The notes below the pieces were generated by a model, which searched no databases, had not been told where the DNA came from, and saw only the letters and a program-made list of their open reading frames with translations. DNA of 64,000 nucleotides from an uncultured Bacteroidota bacterium. GTDB taxonomy: Bacteria; Bacteroidota; Bacteroidia; Flavobacteriales; Flavobacteriaceae. The position numbers and the translations under genes were made by a program. The DNA is taken from positions 38,759-102,758 of the forward strand of contig CABYPD010000003.1 of the NCBI GenBank assembly GCA_902520835.1, written 5' to 3'. Of the stretch, positions 37,220 through 48,358 are shown in pieces. Positions within the stretch are counted from its first letter, which is position 1; the number at the start of each line of letters is the position of its first letter.

Positions 37220-38230
37220 ATGTATAATTCTAAAATTTCTGGACTTGGCTTTTACTTACCAGAAAATATAGTTACCAATGATGACTTATCAAAAATGATG
37301 GATACAAGTGATGAGTGGATAAGAGAACGAACTGGAATAAAAGAGAGAAGATGGATTGACCGTACATCTAAAGACACAACATCAGTTATGGGGGTTAAAG
37401 CTGCAAAGATGGCAATTAGTGATGCCAATTTAACAAAAGATGATATTGATTTTATAATTTTTGCAACTCTAAGTCCAGATTATTTTTTCCCAGGTGCTGG
37501 TGTAATGGTACAAGACATGATGGATATGAATACAGTTGGAGCTTTAGATGTAAGAAATCAATGCTCTGGATTTATTTATGCTCTTTCAACTGCTGATCAA
37601 TTTGTAAAAACAGGAATGTATAAAAACATTTTAGTAATTGGTTCAGAAACCCACAGTCCTGGACTTGATAAAACTACAAGAGGAAGAGGAGTTTCAGTAA
37701 TTTTTGGTGATGGGGCTGGAGCGGTAGTAGTTTCACGAGAAGAAGATAATTCAAAAGGAATACTTTCAACTCATTTACATTCTCAAGGAGAACATGCTAA
37801 AGAATTATCAGTAATCTCACCAGGTCTCGGAACTAGATGGGTGTCTGATATAATAAAAGATAATGATCCAAATGAAGAAAGTTATTTACCATACATGAAT
37901 GGTCAGTTTGTTTTTAAAAATGCAGTTGTCAGATTTTCGGAAGTAATTAATGAAGCTTTAGAAAAGAATAATTTAAAAAAAGATGATATTAAATTATTAA
38001 TACCTCACCAAGCAAATTTAAGAATTGCCCAATTTATCCAGAAAAAATTTAAACTTGAAGATAACCAAGTGTTTAATAATATTTCTAAGTATGGTAATAC
38101 AACTGCAGCTTCAATACCAATAGCCCTAGCTGAAGCTCACAAAGCCAATTTAGTTCAGAAAAATGACATAATTGTTTTAGCAGCTTTTGGTAGTGGATTT
38201 ACGTGGGGAAGTGCTTTAATTAGATGGTGA
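37220..38230 (+). CDS. 3-oxoacyl-ACP synthase III family protein (FabH-like)
   Basis: A 336-aa KAS III-type condensing enzyme. The catalytic cysteine is C115 in DVRNQCSGFIYAL, the histidine is in LLIPHQANLRI and the asparagine in ISKYGNTTAASIPIAL. EWIRERTGIKERR is the typical N-terminal substrate-region motif. It stands alone rather than in a rpmF-plsX-fabH cluster, so it may be a second KAS III with a specialised acyl or lipid role (inference). Its end overlaps the convergent symporter by 15 bp. Confidence 0.9.
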   Translation: MYNSKISGLGFYLPENIVTNDDLSKMMDTSDEWIRERTGIKERRWIDRTSKDTTSVMGVKAAKMAISDANLTKDDIDFIIFATLSPDYFFPGAGVMVQDMMDMNTVGALDVRNQCSGFIYALSTADQFVKTGMYKNILVIGSETHSPGLDKTTRGRGVSVIFGDGAGAVVVSREEDNSKGILSTHLHSQGEHAKELSVISPGLGTRWVSDIIKDNDPNEESYLPYMNGQFVFKNAVVRFSEVINEALEKNNLKKDDIKLLIPHQANLRIAQFIQKKFKLEDNQVFNNISKYGNTTAASIPIALAEAHKANLVQKNDIIVLAAFGSGFTWGSALIRW

Positions 38231-39682
38231 TTTTCTAATTAAAAATAGACCTATAAATGTTATTAAACCATTCAGAGGAAGTAATTCATAACCAATAACA
38301 TAACCACCAATATATTCAGATGGTATTCTTCCAATAAACATTACAATAATCACTGAAATTATACATACAGCTAAACTTAATTTATCATTGATTTTATATT
38401 TAGTAAAAATTCCAAACGCAAAAAGCCCCAATAATGGCCCGTACGTATATCCTGCTACAGTTAAAAGACCATCAATAACATTAGTATTAAGTAGGTTTTT
38501 ATAAAGTATAATTACTATTGCTAAAATTAAACTCATAGCAATGTGAGTTTTAATCCTAATATTTTTTTGTGTTTTATCATCTTTTTTAGAAATGTCAAGA
38601 AAATCTACACAAAAAGATGTTGTTAAAGATGTTAAAGCACTGTCAGCACTACTGTATGCAGCAGCAATTAGTCCCAAAAGAAATACTATTCCCATTGTAA
38701 GGCCTAAATCAGAGTTTAATGCTATTTCAGGAAATAAAAGATCTGTATTTTCACTACCATTTAAAAAAGGTGTTGAAATATCGGTTTGACTTGAATAAAT
38801 AAATAATAAACTACCTAAAACTAAAAAAACTAATGTCACCAGTACTAATATGAAACTAAAAACTACCATATTTTTTTTTGCTTCAGCTAGTGATTTACAA
38901 GTTAAATTTTTTTGCATCATATCCTGATCAAGACCAGTCATACAAATAGTGATAAACATTCCTCCAATAAATGACTTAATAAAATGATTTCTTTCAAGTA
39001 TATTATCAAAAACAAATACTTTAGAATATTCTGAAAATTCTTTAGACCCAATAAAATCTGCAAAAGACCAATTAATATTCTTGTTTATTAGATATATCGA
39101 AAGGAAAACTGAAAGAATCATTAAAAATGTTTGTAAAGTATCAGTCCAAACAACAGTTTTAATCCCTCCTCTAAAAGTATAAATCCAAATTAAAAAAATA
39201 GATAAGCATACTGTAATTTCAAATGGGATATTCCATGAATCGAATACAAATGTTTGCAAAACTATGGCTACAAGATAAAGTCTAAAAGCAGCTCCAAGAA
39301 TTCTAGATATAAAGAAGAATAAAGCTCCGGATTTGTGGGACACAAAACCTAATCTGTCCCCAAGATACTCGTAAATTGATGTGACATTATTTCTGTAATA
39401 TATAGGTAAAAGCACGAAAGCAACTATTATATATCCAAATAAATAACCTAAAACAACCTGAAAATATGTAAAGTTTGAAATTCCTACATCTCCAGGAACT
39501 GAAATAAATGTTATTCCAGAAAGTGATGCTCCAATCATTCCAAATGCAACAACATACCAAGGTGACTCTTTATCCCCAGTAAAAAATGTTGAATTATTTT
39601 CTTTACCCTTAGTTAGATTTGAAATGAAAAAAAGAATTAAAAAGTAAGCTGCAATTACAAAAAAAATTAAGGATTCTGACAT
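38216..39682 (-). CDS. Sodium:solute symporter (SSS family)
   Basis: A 488-aa membrane protein with about 13 hydrophobic helices. The SSS signatures are visible: FGMIGASLSGITFISVPGDVG near the N-terminus, YEYLGDRLG, GGIKTVVWTDTLQT, GLDQDMMQKNLTCKS and AAAYSSADSALTSLTTSF. It imports an organic solute with Na+; the substrate is not predictable by eye. A TATATTTG box lies 17 nt upstream of its ATG. Confidence 0.9.
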   Translation of the reverse strand: MSESLIFFVIAAYFLILFFISNLTKGKENNSTFFTGDKESPWYVVAFGMIGASLSGITFISVPGDVGISNFTYFQVVLGYLFGYIIVAFVLLPIYYRNNVTSIYEYLGDRLGFVSHKSGALFFFISRILGAAFRLYLVAIVLQTFVFDSWNIPFEITVCLSIFLIWIYTFRGGIKTVVWTDTLQTFLMILSVFLSIYLINKNINWSFADFIGSKEFSEYSKVFVFDNILERNHFIKSFIGGMFITICMTGLDQDMMQKNLTCKSLAEAKKNMVVFSFILVLVTLVFLVLGSLLFIYSSQTDISTPFLNGSENTDLLFPEIALNSDLGLTMGIVFLLGLIAAAYSSADSALTSLTTSFCVDFLDISKKDDKTQKNIRIKTHIAMSLILAIVIILYKNLLNTNVIDGLLTVAGYTYGPLLGLFAFGIFTKYKINDKLSLAVCIISVIIVMFIGRIPSEYIGGYVIGYELLPLNGLITFIGLFLIRKSPSN

Positions 39683-39699
39683 CTTTATAGTAAAGAACT

Positions 39700-39707
39700 C
39701 AAATATA
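39700..39707 (-). promoter_or_regulatory. -7 promoter box (TATATTTG) for the SSS symporter
   Basis: An exact TAnnTTTG match on the minus strand, 17 nt before the symporter ATG at 39682, in the divergent gap with recR. Confidence 0.5.
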
Positions 39708-39748
39708 ATAATTTATGATGCTATCTTAGCGAATAGTTAAAAGGTAAA

Positions 39749-40366
39749 ATGAATATTCCTTCAAAAATTTTAGAAAATGCAGTGTATGAAATTTCAAGAT
39801 TGCCTGGAATAGGAAAAAGCACTGCTTTAAGATTAGCTCTACACTTGATAAAGTCAGATTCTAGTGAAATAAATGATTTAATAAATTCTTTAAAAGCATT
39901 GCACGAAAATTTAAAATCATGTAAAAATTGCCATAACCTATCTGATTCTGAAGTGTGTGATATTTGTAACAGCAGTTTAAGAGATGATTCATTAATATGT
40001 GTTGTGGAAGATATAAGAGACATAATGGCTATTGAAAACACTGGCCAGTTTAATGGATTGTATCATGTATTAAATGGAAAAATATCACCAATTGAAGGAG
40101 TAGGTCCAAGTCAACTAACAATACAGGAATTAATTGATAGAATTAATAACAATAAAATAAGAGAAGTGATATTTGCATTAAGCGCTACAATGGAAGGTGA
40201 TACTACTAGTTTCTATATCTATAAAAAGATAAGTAATGATAGTATTAAATTTTCATCTATAGCCAGAGGTGTTTCTGTAGGTGATAATCTTGAATATACC
40301 GATGAAATTACTCTAGGAAGAAGTATTTTAAAAAGAGTTCCTTATGAACAATCAACTAAAGAATAA
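39749..40366 (+). CDS. recR: Recombination protein RecR
   Basis: A 205-aa RecFOR-pathway protein. The helix-hairpin-helix (LPGIGKSTALRLALHL), the four-cysteine zinc finger (CKNCHNLSDSEVCDIC) and the Toprim domain (LICVVEDIRDIMAIENTGQFNGLYHVL, ISPIEGVGP) occur in the usual order. RecR loads RecA at gaps together with RecO. It opens a run of plus-strand genes extending through bshC. Confidence 0.98.
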   Translation: MNIPSKILENAVYEISRLPGIGKSTALRLALHLIKSDSSEINDLINSLKALHENLKSCKNCHNLSDSEVCDICNSSLRDDSLICVVEDIRDIMAIENTGQFNGLYHVLNGKISPIEGVGPSQLTIQELIDRINNNKIREVIFALSATMEGDTTSFYIYKKISNDSIKFSSIARGVSVGDNLEYTDEITLGRSILKRVPYEQSTKE

Positions 40367-40390
40367 TTAACTTTTTATCCTATTATTTGA

Positions 40391-40398
40391 TATTTTTG
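40391..40398 (+). promoter_or_regulatory. -7 promoter box (TATTTTTG) for the E2 gene
   Basis: An exact TAnnTTTG match followed by CGAT and the ATG of the E2 gene. The 4-nt spacing implies a leaderless transcript, as at trpL and pyrE. Confidence 0.55.
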
Positions 40399-40402
40399 CG
40401 AT

Positions 40403-41674
40403 ATGTCTAAAACTAATAAATATGAGCTTACATTACCCAAAATGGGAGAAAGTGTTGAGGAAGCTACTATTGTTAATTGGCTTAAAAATGTTGGGGATGA
40501 TGTAAAAATTGATGATTTTATTGTTGAGATAGCAACTGATAAAGTTGATTCCGAAGTTCCAAGTGATGTTGATGGTAAAATTATTGAATTATGTTTTAAA
40601 GTAAATGACGTAGTAAAGGTAGGAGAGACTATTTGCATTATTGAGCTTAGTAAAGAGTCCAGTTCTGCAAAAACAATTGATATTATTGAAGAGATTCCTA
40701 ATATAGATTTGGTTTTGGATGATAAAAATGATGATAAAATTGAGACGAATGAAATTTTAAAACCTTCGAAAATTGAAAATGATATTTACATATCGCCATT
40801 GGTTAGAAGTATAGCTGAAAAAGAAAATATTAGTGAAAAAGAATTACTAAAAATTAGTGGTTCAGGCAAAGAAGGTAGAATTACTAAAAAAGATATATTA
40901 AAATATATTGAATCTAGTCACTCAATTTCAGAAAAATTTGAGATTGATAAAAATTATTCTGATAATCAATCAACAATAAGAGATTTAACAAGAATGGAAA
41001 AAATTCTTGCTGAACACATGGTTAATAGTAAAAAAACTTCCCCACATGTTCAATCTTTTATTGAGATTGATGTTACCAACCTTTGGGACTGGAGAGAAGG
41101 TGTTAAAAATGATTTCCAAAAGAAAGAAAATTATAAATTAACTCTAACACATGTTTTTGTTAAAATTGTCTCTGAAGTCCTAAGAGAATTTCCAATTCTT
41201 AATTCAAGTTTAAAAGATGATAAAGTTTTTATAAAGAGTGATATAAATATTGGAGTTGCAACAGCTCTTTCCGACGGTAATTTAATTGTACCTGTTCTTA
41301 AAAATTCAGATCAATTAAGTCTTATTGGTATTGTTAAAAAAACAAATGATTTAGTTCAAAGAGCTAGAAATAATAATTTAAATCCTGATGATGTAGTTGA
41401 TGGAACTTATACAATAACCAATGTGGGAGTATTTGATACTTTAGCAGGCATCCCAATAATTAATCAGCCACAAGTTGGAATTTTAGCAATTGGATCAATC
41501 TTAAAAAAACCATCCGTTATAGAGACTGAAAAAGGTGATTTTATTGGAATTCGTAGAAAAATGATTTTATGTCACAGTTATGATCACAGGATAATAAATG
41601 GAGCTACTGGTGGATTATTTATAAAAAGAATTAAAGATATTATAGAGGGTTGGAATCCTAAAACGCAAATTTAG
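40403..41674 (+). CDS. 2-oxoacid dehydrogenase E2 (dihydrolipoamide acyltransferase)
   Basis: A 423-aa E2 core subunit with one lipoyl domain (lipoyl lysine K47 in EIATDKVDSEVPS), a peripheral-subunit-binding domain (about 125-165, SPLVRSIAEKENISEKELLKISGSGKEGRITKKDI) and a CoA-dependent acyltransferase domain (about 190-423). The active-site segment reads SYDHRIINGATGG: H395 is present but position 399 is Asn (codon AAT), where the family motif HxxxDG has Asp. Substrate (branched-chain, pyruvate or 2-oxoglutarate) is not decided; no E1 or E3 gene is adjacent. Confidence 0.9.
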   Translation: MSKTNKYELTLPKMGESVEEATIVNWLKNVGDDVKIDDFIVEIATDKVDSEVPSDVDGKIIELCFKVNDVVKVGETICIIELSKESSSAKTIDIIEEIPNIDLVLDDKNDDKIETNEILKPSKIENDIYISPLVRSIAEKENISEKELLKISGSGKEGRITKKDILKYIESSHSISEKFEIDKNYSDNQSTIRDLTRMEKILAEHMVNSKKTSPHVQSFIEIDVTNLWDWREGVKNDFQKKENYKLTLTHVFVKIVSEVLREFPILNSSLKDDKVFIKSDINIGVATALSDGNLIVPVLKNSDQLSLIGIVKKTNDLVQRARNNNLNPDDVVDGTYTITNVGVFDTLAGIPIINQPQVGILAIGSILKKPSVIETEKGDFIGIRRKMILCHSYDHRIINGATGGLFIKRIKDIIEGWNPKTQI

Positions 41675-41682
41675 TATAATTT

Positions 41683-42465
41683 ATGTCTTTTTTAAAAAAC
41701 TTAACTAAGCCAATTTGTTTTTTTGATTTAGAAACAACAGGGATTAGTATTGTTAATGATAGAATTGTAGAAATTTCCGTTCTAAAAATTGAAAAAAATG
41801 GTGAAGAAATTTCTAAAACTTGGTTAGTTAATCCAACAATTCCAATACCAAAAACAGTATCTTCTATTCATGGAATTACTGATGAGATGGTAAAAGATAA
41901 ACCAACATTTAAAGATGTCTCTAGTGAAATATTTTCTTTTATTAAAGATTGTGATTTAGCAGGTTTTAACTCAAATAAATTTGACGTTCCTATGTTAGCT
42001 GAAGAATTTCTTAGAGTTGATAAGGATTTGGATGTATCAAAAATAAAATTGATTGATGTGCAAAATATCTTTCATAAAAAAGAAAAAAGAACTTTGTCTG
42101 CTGCATATAAATTTTATTGTAATAAAATTCATGATAATGCTCATTCATCAATGTCGGATACTAGAGCTACATTTGAGGTTTTATTAGCCCAATTAGATAA
42201 GTATAAAGACCTTGAAGATAATGTTGATTTTTTATCTGAATTTTCTACTCAAAAAAAATTTGTTGATCTGGCAGGGTTTATTCATTTAAATTCTGACTTA
42301 AAACCAACTTTCTCATTTGGAAAGTACAAAGGCAAAGAGGTTGATGAAATTATTGAAACTGATCCAGGATATTTTAGTTGGATATTGAATGCAGATTTTC
42401 CAAGATATACAAAGAAAGTGTTAAATAAAATTAGATTAAGTAAGATTAATAATAAATTATCATGA
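41683..42465 (+). CDS. DnaQ-like 3'-5' exonuclease
   Basis: A 260-aa DEDDh-type exonuclease: ExoI motif FFDLETTGIS (residues 14-22), ExoII AGFNSNKFDVPML and ExoIII HSSMSDTRAT. A C-terminal extension (FSFGKYKGKEVDEIIETDPGYFSWILNADFP) resembles the small domain found at the end of exonuclease X-type proteins. It may act in DNA repair or RNA/DNA processing (inference). Its end overlaps the FAH-family gene by 4 nt. Confidence 0.88.
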   Translation: MSFLKNLTKPICFFDLETTGISIVNDRIVEISVLKIEKNGEEISKTWLVNPTIPIPKTVSSIHGITDEMVKDKPTFKDVSSEIFSFIKDCDLAGFNSNKFDVPMLAEEFLRVDKDLDVSKIKLIDVQNIFHKKEKRTLSAAYKFYCNKIHDNAHSSMSDTRATFEVLLAQLDKYKDLEDNVDFLSEFSTQKKFVDLAGFIHLNSDLKPTFSFGKYKGKEVDEIIETDPGYFSWILNADFPRYTKKVLNKIRLSKINNKLS

Positions 42466-43073
42466 AAATCATTTGTATTGGTCAAAATTATTTGAAGCAT
42501 ATTGAAGAATTAAATTCTGACAGAAGTAAAACCCCTGTTATCTTCTTAAAACCTGACTCAAGCATAATACAAAAAAATCAACCTTTTTTTATTCCTGAAT
42601 TCTCTAAAGAAATTCACTACGAAGTTGAAATAATTTTAAAGTTTAGTAAACTTGGTAAACATATTGACCCTAAGTTTTCTAATAAATACTATAATCAAAT
42701 ATCTTTAGGAATAGATTTTACAGCTAGAGATTTACAAAAAAAACTTAAACAATCTGGCCAACCATGGGAAAAAGCTAAGGCTTTTGATAATTCTGCTGTT
42801 ATTGGTGATTGGATAGATATTAATAATTTTGATGACATTAATAATATTAACTTTTGTTTAAAAGTTAATAATGAAACAGTACAAACAAGTAATAGTTCTA
42901 ATATGATTTGGAAAGTAAATGAATTAATTTCTGAAGTGTCTAATTACTTTACATTAAAAATCGGTGATATTTTATTTACTGGGACACCTGAAGGTATTGG
43001 AAAAGTTAATATAGGAGATGTTTTAGATGGTTTTTTGGAAGAAAAGAAAGTTTTTTCAATTAAAATAAAATGA
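42462..43073 (+). CDS. Fumarylacetoacetate hydrolase family protein
   Basis: A 203-aa FAH-family enzyme. KTPVIFLKPDSSII, the metal-ligand region HYEVEIILKFSK, GIDFTARDLQKKLKQSGQPWEKAKAFD and ILFTGTPEGIGKVNIGD match the family. It probably acts as an acylpyruvase or oxaloacetate decarboxylase/tautomerase; the exact substrate is open. It overlaps both neighbours by 4 nt. Confidence 0.9.
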   Translation: MKIICIGQNYLKHIEELNSDRSKTPVIFLKPDSSIIQKNQPFFIPEFSKEIHYEVEIILKFSKLGKHIDPKFSNKYYNQISLGIDFTARDLQKKLKQSGQPWEKAKAFDNSAVIGDWIDINNFDDINNINFCLKVNNETVQTSNSSNMIWKVNELISEVSNYFTLKIGDILFTGTPEGIGKVNIGDVLDGFLEEKKVFSIKIK

Positions 43074-43537
43074 TTTTAGATAAGATTTTTGATTTTTTTT
43101 TGATCAACAATCTTTCACTTTCGACTGTTGAGAGTGTAACAGGCGGGAAATTATCTAACTCAATAATTAAAAAAGCTGGAGCATCAAAATTTTTTAAAGG
43201 CTCTTTAGTTACCTATTCGATAGAATCAAAAATAAATATTCTTCAAATTGACAAAGATTTGATATATAAATTTTCACCTGTCAGCAAGGAAATATCATAT
43301 GAGATGGTAAAATCTGGTAAAAAAATATTAAATACTGATTATTGCATTTCTACAACTGGTAATGCAGGTCCTTCAACCAATGATGATTTTTCAAAGGTTG
43401 GTCAAATATTTATTTCAATTGCAACGCCTCAAAAGATAATAACAGAGCAGTTATCTTTAAATGGGTCCAGAGAAGAAATAATTGAAATTATTGTAGAAAA
43501 ATCACATAAACTTCTATTAGAAAATCTAATAAAATAA
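43070..43537 (+). CDS. CinA C-terminal domain protein (NMN deamidase-like)
   Basis: A 155-aa protein equal to only the C-terminal domain of CinA (PncC type): LSLSTVESVTGGKLSNSIIKKAGASKFFKGSLVTYS, and STTGNAGPSTNDD. PncC-type proteins hydrolyse nicotinamide mononucleotide to NaMN. The N-terminal MoCF-like half of full-length CinA, common at this locus in related genomes, is absent. The start overlaps the previous stop by 4 nt. Confidence 0.85.
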   Translation: MILDKIFDFFLINNLSLSTVESVTGGKLSNSIIKKAGASKFFKGSLVTYSIESKINILQIDKDLIYKFSPVSKEISYEMVKSGKKILNTDYCISTTGNAGPSTNDDFSKVGQIFISIATPQKIITEQLSLNGSREEIIEIIVEKSHKLLLENLIK

Positions 43538-43591
43538 ATTTGTCAATACTGTAAAAAAGTTGTTTATTTGCATGCCTAAAGGCAATATGTT

Positions 43592-43828
43592 ATGTCAAAA
43601 ATTTGTCAAATATCAGGAAAGAAAGTTCAGTTTGGAAATAATGTTTCTAAAGCTATAAACAAAACGAAAAGAAGGTTTAACGCTAATATTGTTTCGAAAA
43701 GATTTTACATTCCTGAAGATAATAAGTGGATTAAACTTAAAGTATCTACATCTGTTTTAAAGACAATTAACAAAAAAGGCATAAGTGCTGTTTTGAAAGA
43801 AGCAAAAGAAAAAGGTATTAAACTTTAA
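43592..43828 (+). CDS. rpmB: 50S ribosomal protein L28
   Basis: A 78-aa basic protein: [31 protein letters not shown] and [13 protein letters not shown]. It heads the rpmB-rpmG-DUF4295 group. The 54-nt upstream gap holds a near-consensus box TTTATTTG (43563-43570) and a small hairpin TGCC-TAAA-GGCA (43573-43584) in what would be the leader. Confidence 0.97.
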   Translation: MSKICQISGKKVQFGNNVSKAINKTKRRFNANIVSKRFYIPEDNKWIKLKVSTSVLKTINKKGISAVLKEAKEKGIKL

Positions 43829-43832
43829 TATA

Positions 43833-44015
43833 ATGGCTAAAAAAGGAAATAGAGTTCAAGTTATTTTGGAATGTACGGAACACAAAGATTCTGGTAAGCC
43901 AGGAACATCGAGATATATTTCAACTAAGAATAAGAAGAATTCACCAGAAAGATTAGAATTAAAAAAATTCAATCCAATATTAAAAAAGTATACAATACAT
44001 AAAGAGATAAAATAA
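43833..44015 (+). CDS. rpmG: 50S ribosomal protein L33
   Basis: A 60-aa protein starting [36 protein letters not shown], the Bacteroidota form of L33. The zinc CxxC pair is absent (the C- type of L33). It lies 4 nt after rpmB and its stop overlaps the next start (TAATG). Confidence 0.97.
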   Translation: MAKKGNRVQVILECTEHKDSGKPGTSRYISTKNKKNSPERLELKKFNPILKKYTIHKEIK

Positions 44016-44167
44016 TGGCTAAAAAAACTGTTGCTACATTACAAACTTCTTCAAAAAAGCTCACTAAAGCTATTAAAATGGTAAAAAGCCCAAAGTCAGG
44101 TGCTTATACCTTTTCTGAAGCTATTATGTCTGCTGACCAGGTAAACGATTGGTTGTCTAAAAAATAA
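44015..44167 (+). CDS. DUF4295 small protein
   Basis: A 50-aa ORF too short for the track: [16 protein letters not shown]...WLSKK. It matches DUF4295, a Bacteroidota-specific family always found after rpmG, thought to be ribosome-associated because of its location and basic charge (inference). Its ATG overlaps the rpmG stop by one base. Confidence 0.9.
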   Translation: MAKKTVATLQTSSKKLTKAIKMVKSPKSGAYTFSEAIMSADQVNDWLSKK

Positions 44168-44190
44168 ATCTTTAATTCCTTAAAAGATTT
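44166..44190 (+). terminator. Weak hairpin after the DUF4295 gene
   Basis: AAATCTTT pairs with AAAGATTT across a 9-nt loop, directly at the DUF4295 stop codon. The stem is AT-rich and only a broken T-run follows, so terminator strength is doubtful. Confidence 0.35.
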
Positions 44191-44230
44191 AATTTCATTT
44201 ATTTTAAAATTTTATAGCTAACTTTCATAC

Positions 44231-45423
<1,193 letters not shown>

Positions 45424-45424
<1 letters not shown>

Positions 45425-46725
45425 TGAGAGCAAGATCTTCAAAAAAAAATAAAATCAATGTAGTTACATTAGGTTGTTCAAAAAATTTATATGATTCAGA
45501 AATACTTATTTCTCAACTTAAGGCAAATAATAAAAATGTTGTTCATGAAGAAAATGGAAATATAGTTGTTATTAATACCTGTGGTTTTATTGATAATGCA
45601 AAACAAGAGTCTATTGATACTATCTTACACTATTCTGAATTAAAAAAGAAAGGTAAGATTGATCGATTGTATGTAACTGGATGTTTAAGTGAAAGGTATA
45701 AAGATGACTTAATAAAAGAAATTCCCGATGTTGATCATTTTTTTGGAACTTCAGACTTACCTCATTTATTAAAATATTTAAGGGCTGACTATAAAAAAGA
45801 ATTACTAGGAGAAAGATTTCTTTCAACCCCAAAAAATTATGCTTATTTAAAAATTTCAGAGGGATGTAATAGAAAATGTTCATTTTGTGCAATTCCATTA
45901 ATGAGAGGGAAACATATGTCTAGACCAATAGATGAAATTATACAAGAAGCAAAACAAATGGCGTCGCAAGGTATTAAAGAATTGATCCTAATTGCTCAGG
46001 AATTAACTTATTACGGGATTGATATTTACAAAGAAAGAGCTCTTTCTAAGCTGCTTAAAAAATTGTGTAGAGTAGAAGGTATTGAATGGATTAGATTGCA
46101 TTATGCCTATCCTTCAGGTTTTCCTGATGAAATTATAGATATTATAAAAAGTGAGAAAAAAATTTGTAATTATTTAGATATTCCTCTTCAACATATTTCA
46201 GATAAGATTTTAAAATCAATGCGTAGAGGAGCTGGAAAAAATAAAATAAATAATTTGATAACAAAAATTAGAAAAAAAATTCCAGGTATTGCCCTCAGAA
46301 CAACATTGATTGTTGGATATCCAGGAGAAAAAATAGAAGATTTTGAGGAGTTATGTGAATGGGTAAAGCAAACCAAATTTGACAGATTAGGTTGTTTCAC
46401 TTACAGTCACGAAGAAAACACACATGCTTACAGTCTTGAGGATGATGTTTCAGATGAAGATAAAAAATTAAGGCAAAATACTATTATGAAAATCCAATCA
46501 GAAATTTCAAGTAGCCTTAATAAAGAAAAGATAGGTAAAATAATTAAGTGTATAATTGACAGATTCGAAGATGGATATTATATTGGTAGATCTGAGTTTG
46601 ACTCACCTGATGTTGATAACAATGTTATGATAAAATCTCAATCTGGACACTTAAGGATAGGTGAATTTTACAATGTAAAAGTCAATGATTCAACAGAATA
46701 TGATTTAATTGCTGAAATTGTATGA
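45424..46725 (+). CDS. rimO: Ribosomal protein S12 methylthiotransferase
   Basis: A 433-aa radical-SAM enzyme that methylthiolates an aspartate of S12. The UPF0004 domain cysteines are in TLGCSKNLYDSE, NTCGFIDNA and VTGCLSER. The radical-SAM motif is CNRKCSFCAIP, and a C-terminal TRAM domain begins near IIKCIIDRFEDGYYIGRSEFDSPDVD. GCSKN and the SPDVD ending favour RimO over MiaB. It overlaps ftsY by 1 nt and bshC by 4 nt. Confidence 0.96.
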
Positions 46726-48323
46726 AAAGAAATATCTCAGTTGAAATAAATACTTCTGGTCATTTACCAGATATCACCTATGATTATGTCCAAGACAAAA
46801 AACTTAAAAAATTTTATGGAAGATCTTTTAAAATTGAAAATTTTAAGAATCAAATTTTTGATAAACGTAATTTTTCTGATGAAAAAAGAAAAATTTTGGT
46901 TGAAGTTCTTAAAGATCAAAATAAAAATTTTCAGCATATTAACGCATATAGTGAGATTGATTTATTGCTTAAAAAGAATAGCTATACAGTAACTACTGGC
47001 CATCAACTTTCCCTTTTCACTGGGCCATTATTTTTTATTTACAAGATAATTCAAGTAATAAAGATTTGTAATGAACTAAAAGATAATTACAGTAAATATA
47101 ATTTTATTCCTATTTTTTGGATGGCATCAGAAGATCATGATTTTGAAGAAATAAGAAGTTTTAATTCATATGAAAAAACATTTTTATATGACTACAATTA
47201 TAAAAACTTTTGCACAGGAAAAATTAAAACTTTGCAAATGTCTTCAATCTATAAGGAATTAAGAAATTTATTTAAAGGTAAACCCAATGAAAAAGCTTTG
47301 TTAGATCTTTTTAATAAATCATATAAAAAAGAAAAAAATTTCTCTGATGCAACAAGATCATTAGTTTATGAATTATTTAAGGATTATAATATTTTAGTTC
47401 TCGATCCAGATGATCACAGACTGAAGCTAAGTTTTAAAGATATAGCATTAGATGAATTAAAAAATTTCTCTACACATAAAATTGTAAATAATACAATTAA
47501 AAAAATTAAAAATTCTTATGACAAAAAAATTAAAATTCAGGTAAATCCTAGAATTTTAAATTTATTTTATTTATCAAAATCAAAAAGGTATAGAATTGAA
47601 TTTAATGAAGGTGAGTATTTTTTAATCGGGAAAAACATAAAATTTAAAAAGGATGAATTTATTAATCATATTGAATCCAACCCTAACAGTATCTCACCAA
47701 ACGTTATTTTGAGACCTTTGTATCAAGAATCTATACTTCCAAATTTAGCATACGTTGGAGGTGGTTCCGAAATATCATATTGGCTTGAATTAAATGATCT
47801 ATTCAAATTTTACTCATTGCCCTTTCCAATTCTTGTTGTAAGAAAATCATTGTTATTAATTAATAAAAGAGATTTTGAGAAAATAGATAATTTGAATTTG
47901 AAAATTCAAGACTTTTTTTTAAAAAAGGATCAACTTGTTAGAAAATTTCTTAAATCAAGCGATGAATATAATTTTAGCTTAAAAAATATATTACACACTT
48001 ATTCTAATAATATTGATCAATTAAAAAAAGAACTTTCTTCAATAGATAATTCATTAGCTTCAGTTTTGGAAGCTTTAAAAAAAAGACATGAAAAAGATTT
48101 TAATTCTTTAGAAAAGAAAGTGATTAAGGCTATCAAATTAAAAAACTCACAAAAATTGAAATCTATTGACAAAATTTTTGAAAAGATATTCGTTAATGGT
48201 ACTCCACAAGAAAGATTTCTAAATTTTTCTCATTTTTACGCTGTATACGGCCATGAATTTATTGATTTTATATTTAATATTATTGAACCATTTGACTCTA
48301 GATTGCAAGTCTGTGAAATTTAA
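46722..48323 (+). CDS. bshC: Bacillithiol biosynthesis cysteine-adding enzyme
   Basis: BshC adds cysteine to glucosaminyl-malate to complete bacillithiol, a low-molecular-weight thiol used instead of glutathione. At 533 aa it has the normal length, with the family blocks [37 protein letters not shown] and [31 protein letters not shown]-terminal coiled-coil region follows. Other bsh genes are not in the window. Confidence 0.95.
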   Translation: MKRNISVEINTSGHLPDITYDYVQDKKLKKFYGRSFKIENFKNQIFDKRNFSDEKRKILVEVLKDQNKNFQHINAYSEIDLLLKKNSYTVTTGHQLSLFTGPLFFIYKIIQVIKICNELKDNYSKYNFIPIFWMASEDHDFEEIRSFNSYEKTFLYDYNYKNFCTGKIKTLQMSSIYKELRNLFKGKPNEKALLDLFNKSYKKEKNFSDATRSLVYELFKDYNILVLDPDDHRLKLSFKDIALDELKNFSTHKIVNNTIKKIKNSYDKKIKIQVNPRILNLFYLSKSKRYRIEFNEGEYFLIGKNIKFKKDEFINHIESNPNSISPNVILRPLYQESILPNLAYVGGGSEISYWLELNDLFKFYSLPFPILVVRKSLLLINKRDFEKIDNLNLKIQDFFLKKDQLVRKFLKSSDEYNFSLKNILHTYSNNIDQLKKELSSIDNSLASVLEALKKRHEKDFNSLEKKVIKAIKLKNSQKLKSIDKIFEKIFVNGTPQERFLNFSHFYAVYGHEFIDFIFNIIEPFDSRLQVCEI

Positions 48324-48347
48324 TTTTATTTATCATTTTTAATGATG

Positions 48348-48355
48348 TATTTTTG
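48348..48355 (+). promoter_or_regulatory. guaA -7 promoter box (TATTTTTG)
   Basis: An exact TAnnTTTG match, followed by AAA and the guaA ATG at 48359. The TTG used as the track start (48353) is part of this box. About 23 nt upstream is TTTATTTA, a possible weak -33. Confidence 0.6.
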
Positions 48356-48358
48356 AAA

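Noticed and set aside
46780-46992. 70-aa ORF inside bshC on the same strand
   Set aside because: A shadow frame rich in Lys/Ile/Leu from AT-rich coding DNA; the bshC frame has clear family motifs.
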